A DNA stretch of 6,807 nucleotides from Clostridia bacterium (lineage in GTDB: Bacteria > Bacillota > Clostridia > Oscillospirales > Butyricicoccaceae), in contig CAAFJY010000080.1 in NCBI GenBank assembly GCA_900763355.1, positions 1 through 6,807 of the forward strand, read 5' to 3'. The notes beneath the pieces were generated by a model that did not search any database, was not told the DNA's origin, and worked only from the letters and a program-made list of their open reading frames with translations. Positions within the stretch are counted from its first letter, which is position 1; every line of letters begins with the position of its first letter. Shown here piece after piece: positions 4,962 through 6,807 of this stretch. The position numbers and the translations under genes are program-made.

Positions 4962-6242
4962 ATGTTTGTAGATATTGGGAAAATAAGGATCAAGGCCGGG
5001 CGCGGGGGCGATGGACACATCGGCTTCCACCGGGAAAAATATGTGGCGGCCGGCGGGCCCGACGGGGGTGACGGCGGCAAGGGCGGCAACATCGTCTTTG
5101 TGGTGGACAACCACATGGCCACCCTGCTGGACTTCCGCTACAAGCGGAAATATGTGGCTGCCGACGGAGAAAAGGGCGGCACCAAGCGCTGCTTCGGCAA
5201 GGACGGGGCCGATCTGATCATCAAGGTCCCCCGGGGGACCCTCATCAAGGATGGGGAGACCGGGGCTCTCATCCACGATATGTCCGACGACAAGCCCTTC
5301 ATCGCCGCCCGGGGCGGCAAGGGCGGCTGGGGCAACGCCCACTTCGCCACCCCCACCCGCCAGGCGCCCCGCTTTGCCAAGCCCGGGCAGGAGGGGGACG
5401 AGCGCTTCATCATTCTGGAGCTCAAGCTCATCGCCGATGTGGGCCTCATCGGCTTCCCCAACGTGGGCAAGAGCACACTGCTCTCCATGATCTCGGCGGC
5501 GCGGCCCAAGATCGCCGACTATCATTTCACCACGCTCCAGCCCAACCTGGGCGTGGTCTTCGTGTCCGAGGGCTCGTCCTTTGTCTGCGCCGACATCCCC
5601 GGCATCATCGAGGGGGCGGCCCAAGGGGCCGGGCTGGGCCACGACTTTTTGCGGCACATCGAGCGCTGCCGCCTGCTGGTCCACCTGGTGGACGCCGCCG
5701 GGAGCGAGGGCCGGGACCCGGTGGAGGATCTCAACACCATCAACCGGGAGCTCCACGCCTACAGCGAGACCCTGGCCGCCCGTCCCCAGATCATCGTGGC
5801 CAACAAGTGTGACCTGATCCCCGAGGGGAGCGACAACGTGGCCCGGCTGGAAGCCCGGGCCGCCGAGCTGGGTTTCCCCCTGTTCCGGATGTCCGCCGCC
5901 CTCAACCAGGGGGTGCGGGAGCTGGTCTATCGGGTGTGGCAGGAGCTGGAAAAGCTCCCGCCGGTGGAGGTCTTCCAGCCCGAGCTGTCCATCGACGCCG
6001 ACGTGTCCGCCCCGGAGGAGCGGGACATCCAGATCACCCGTGGGGACGACGCCGTCTTCTACGTCACCGGAAAATGGGTGGAAAAGGTGGTCTCGTCGGT
6101 CAATTTCGACGAATACGAATCGAGAATGTACTTTGAGCGCACCCTGCGGAAGGCCGGCGTGTTCGACATGCTGGAGGCCCGGGGCATTCAGGAAAAAGAT
6201 ACCGTGGACGTGTTGGGGATCCAATTCGAATACGTTTATTGA
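4962..6242 (+). CDS. obgE: GTPase Obg (CgtA), ribosome assembly and stress
   Basis: Obg is an essential GTPase that binds the 50S subunit and links its maturation to growth and (p)ppGpp signalling. The 426-residue protein has all three expected parts. The glycine-rich Obg fold (1-158) shows AGRGGDGHIGFHREKY (12-27) and GGPDGGDGGKGGN (31-43). The G domain (about 159-330) has G1 GFPNVGKS (164-171), G2 threonines in FTTLQPN (189-195), G3 DIPGII (211-216), G4 NKCD (281-284) and G5 SAA (311-313). The C-terminal OCT domain (about 345-426) is the variable domain of Gram-positive Obg proteins and includes FDMLEARGIQEKDTV (401-415). No catalytic element is missing. ATG 4962 gives the normal N-terminus; the SD is modest (AAGGAA, 4947-4952). 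The rplU-rpmA-obgE order is widely conserved. The spo0B gene found before obg in B. subtilis is absent. Confidence 0.98.
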   Translation: MFVDIGKIRIKAGRGGDGHIGFHREKYVAAGGPDGGDGGKGGNIVFVVDNHMATLLDFRYKRKYVAADGEKGGTKRCFGKDGADLIIKVPRGTLIKDGETGALIHDMSDDKPFIAARGGKGGWGNAHFATPTRQAPRFAKPGQEGDERFIILELKLIADVGLIGFPNVGKSTLLSMISAARPKIADYHFTTLQPNLGVVFVSEGSSFVCADIPGIIEGAAQGAGLGHDFLRHIERCRLLVHLVDAAGSEGRDPVEDLNTINRELHAYSETLAARPQIIVANKCDLIPEGSDNVARLEARAAELGFPLFRMSAALNQGVRELVYRVWQELEKLPPVEVFQPELSIDADVSAPEERDIQITRGDDAVFYVTGKWVEKVVSSVNFDEYESRMYFERTLRKAGVFDMLEARGIQEKDTVDVLGIQFEYVY

Positions 6243-6272
6243 TCCCCACCCCACGGCGGGGAGGACAGTCCC

Positions 6273-6807
6273 ATGGGGAGAAAAAGATTTGGTCCGGCGG
6301 CGGCAGCGCTGGCGCTGCTGCTGGTCCTCTGCGGCTGCGCGCAGACCTATTCTGCCGAGGAGCTGGCCCGTGCCCGGGAGGAAGCCTATCAGAGCGGCTA
6401 TGAAAGCGGCGTGAGCCACGGGGCGGAGAACGCCCGGGACGAGGGCTATGCAGAGGGCTATGCCCAGGGTTTGGCCGAGGGCCAGGCAGCGCTGGCCGAT
6501 CGGGAAAGCGCCCTGGCCCAAGAGGCGGGCGACGCCTTTCAAAATGGATATGATACAGGGTATGAGACCGGGTATGCCCAGAAAAAGAAAGAGCTCCAGG
6601 CTGCCCGGGAGCGATATGTAGCCTCCATCGCCCCCTCTTCTGTGGAGCCGGAAAACACGGCTTCCTCAGAAAAGCCGGCAAGCAGCGACACCCAAGCTTC
6701 CGCAGCGTCTACTGTTTACATCACCCAGAGCGGTAAAAAATACCATGTCAGCGGCTGCAAATACCTCAGCAAAAGCAAGACAGCCATCTCCCTCACTGAC
6801 GCAAAAA
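6273..6807 (+). CDS. lipoprotein with GX3 repeats and KYHxxxC motif (partial)
   Basis: The gene runs off the window after 178 codons. The N-terminus is a lipoprotein signal: basic GRKR (2-5), a hydrophobic core (8-19) and lipobox LCGC with the lipidated cysteine at 22. Residues 39-101 form a charged, probably helical segment in which glycine recurs every fourth position (42, 46, 50, 58, 62, 66, 70, then 92, 96, 100), often as GYxxG. A Ser/Ala/Glu/Pro-rich linker follows (about 118-147). The visible end, VYITQSGKKYHVSGCKYL (148-165) plus SKSKTAISLTDAK, resembles a small Cys motif module often seen at the C-terminus of secreted Clostridia proteins, in which a GYxPCxxC-like end usually follows. 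Its metal binding is only inferred. GGAGG (6260-6264) lies eight bases before ATG 6273 and 30 bases separate the ATG from the obgE stop, so co-transcription with obgE is likely. Function unknown. Confidence 0.8.
   Translation, partial: MGRKRFGPAAAALALLLVLCGCAQTYSAEELARAREEAYQSGYESGVSHGAENARDEGYAEGYAQGLAEGQAALADRESALAQEAGDAFQNGYDTGYETGYAQKKKELQAARERYVASIAPSSVEPENTASSEKPASSDTQASAASTVYITQSGKKYHVSGCKYLSKSKTAISLTDAK
6387..6575 (+). repeat. GX3 tetrapeptide repeat region in lipoprotein
   Basis: This stretch encodes two runs of glycine at every fourth residue. The first run, at residues 42-70, is broken only by an alanine at 54; the second, at 92-100, is in a shifted phase. Tyrosine commonly follows the glycine. 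The repetition is at protein level; the DNA copies are diverged (GGCTAT, GGATAT, GGGTAT), so it is not a recent tandem duplication. Confidence 0.75.

Noticed and set aside
6249..6261. CCCC-ACGGC-GGGG hairpin touching the lipoprotein SD
   Set aside because: A four-base stem is common by chance in GC-rich sequence, and nothing else indicates an SD-masking switch.
4914..6542. Minus-strand open frame of 542 codons opposite obgE
   Set aside because: It is antisense to intact obgE and the lipoprotein start, with no RBS, no motif and a composition set by the opposite strand's codon bias.

Overview
The window is about 6.8 kb of GC-rich bacterial chromosome, densely coding and mostly housekeeping. 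Protein types and gene order point to a Gram-positive Clostridia genome. These include TmcAL, which is typical of Firmicutes, a DegV plus DUF1836 pair, rplU-rpmA-obgE synteny, strong SD sites and sigma-A-type promoters. The high GC content, and an L27 that lacks the cleavable N-terminal extension usual in Firmicutes, fit Oscillospiraceae (the Flavonifractor/Oscillibacter/Intestinimonas group) best. That placement is inference from sequence character, not a database match.

Layout: (1) 6-1423, plus strand: a DegV-family fatty-acid-binding protein whose stop overlaps the GTG start of a DUF1836 HTH protein. (2) 1433-1469: a GC-rich hairpin terminator shared with the convergent ackA. (3) 1489-2694, minus strand: acetate kinase. 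(4) 2695-2826: a compact intergenic region with a good ackA promoter and a weaker candidate tmcAL promoter that appear to face each other. (5) 2827-4041, plus strand: tmcAL, the tRNA(Met) cytidine acetate ligase. (6) 4089-4203: a near-consensus promoter and a structured leader, probably the L21 leader. (7) 4204-4779: rplU and rpmA with no prp/ysxB gene between them, then a perfect 13-bp terminator stem. (8) 4828-4961: a second hairpin and an extended -10 promoter carrying a 17-bp palindrome. (9) 4962-6242: obgE. (10) 6273 to the window end: a truncated lipoprotein gene with a glycine-every-fourth-residue repeat and the start of a KYHxxxC motif domain.

The genes fall into two themes. One is acetate and lipid metabolism: DegV as an acyl-chain carrier, AckA making acetate and ATP, and TmcAL using acetate and ATP to acetylate tRNA. 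The other is ribosome production: L21, L27 and the 50S-assembly GTPase Obg. No mobile element, CRISPR array, tRNA or rRNA was seen. I did not find a clear new system. The least explained items are the GX3-repeat lipoprotein, the alternative pairing in the rplU leader, the face-to-face ackA/tmcAL promoters and the palindrome over the obgE promoter.
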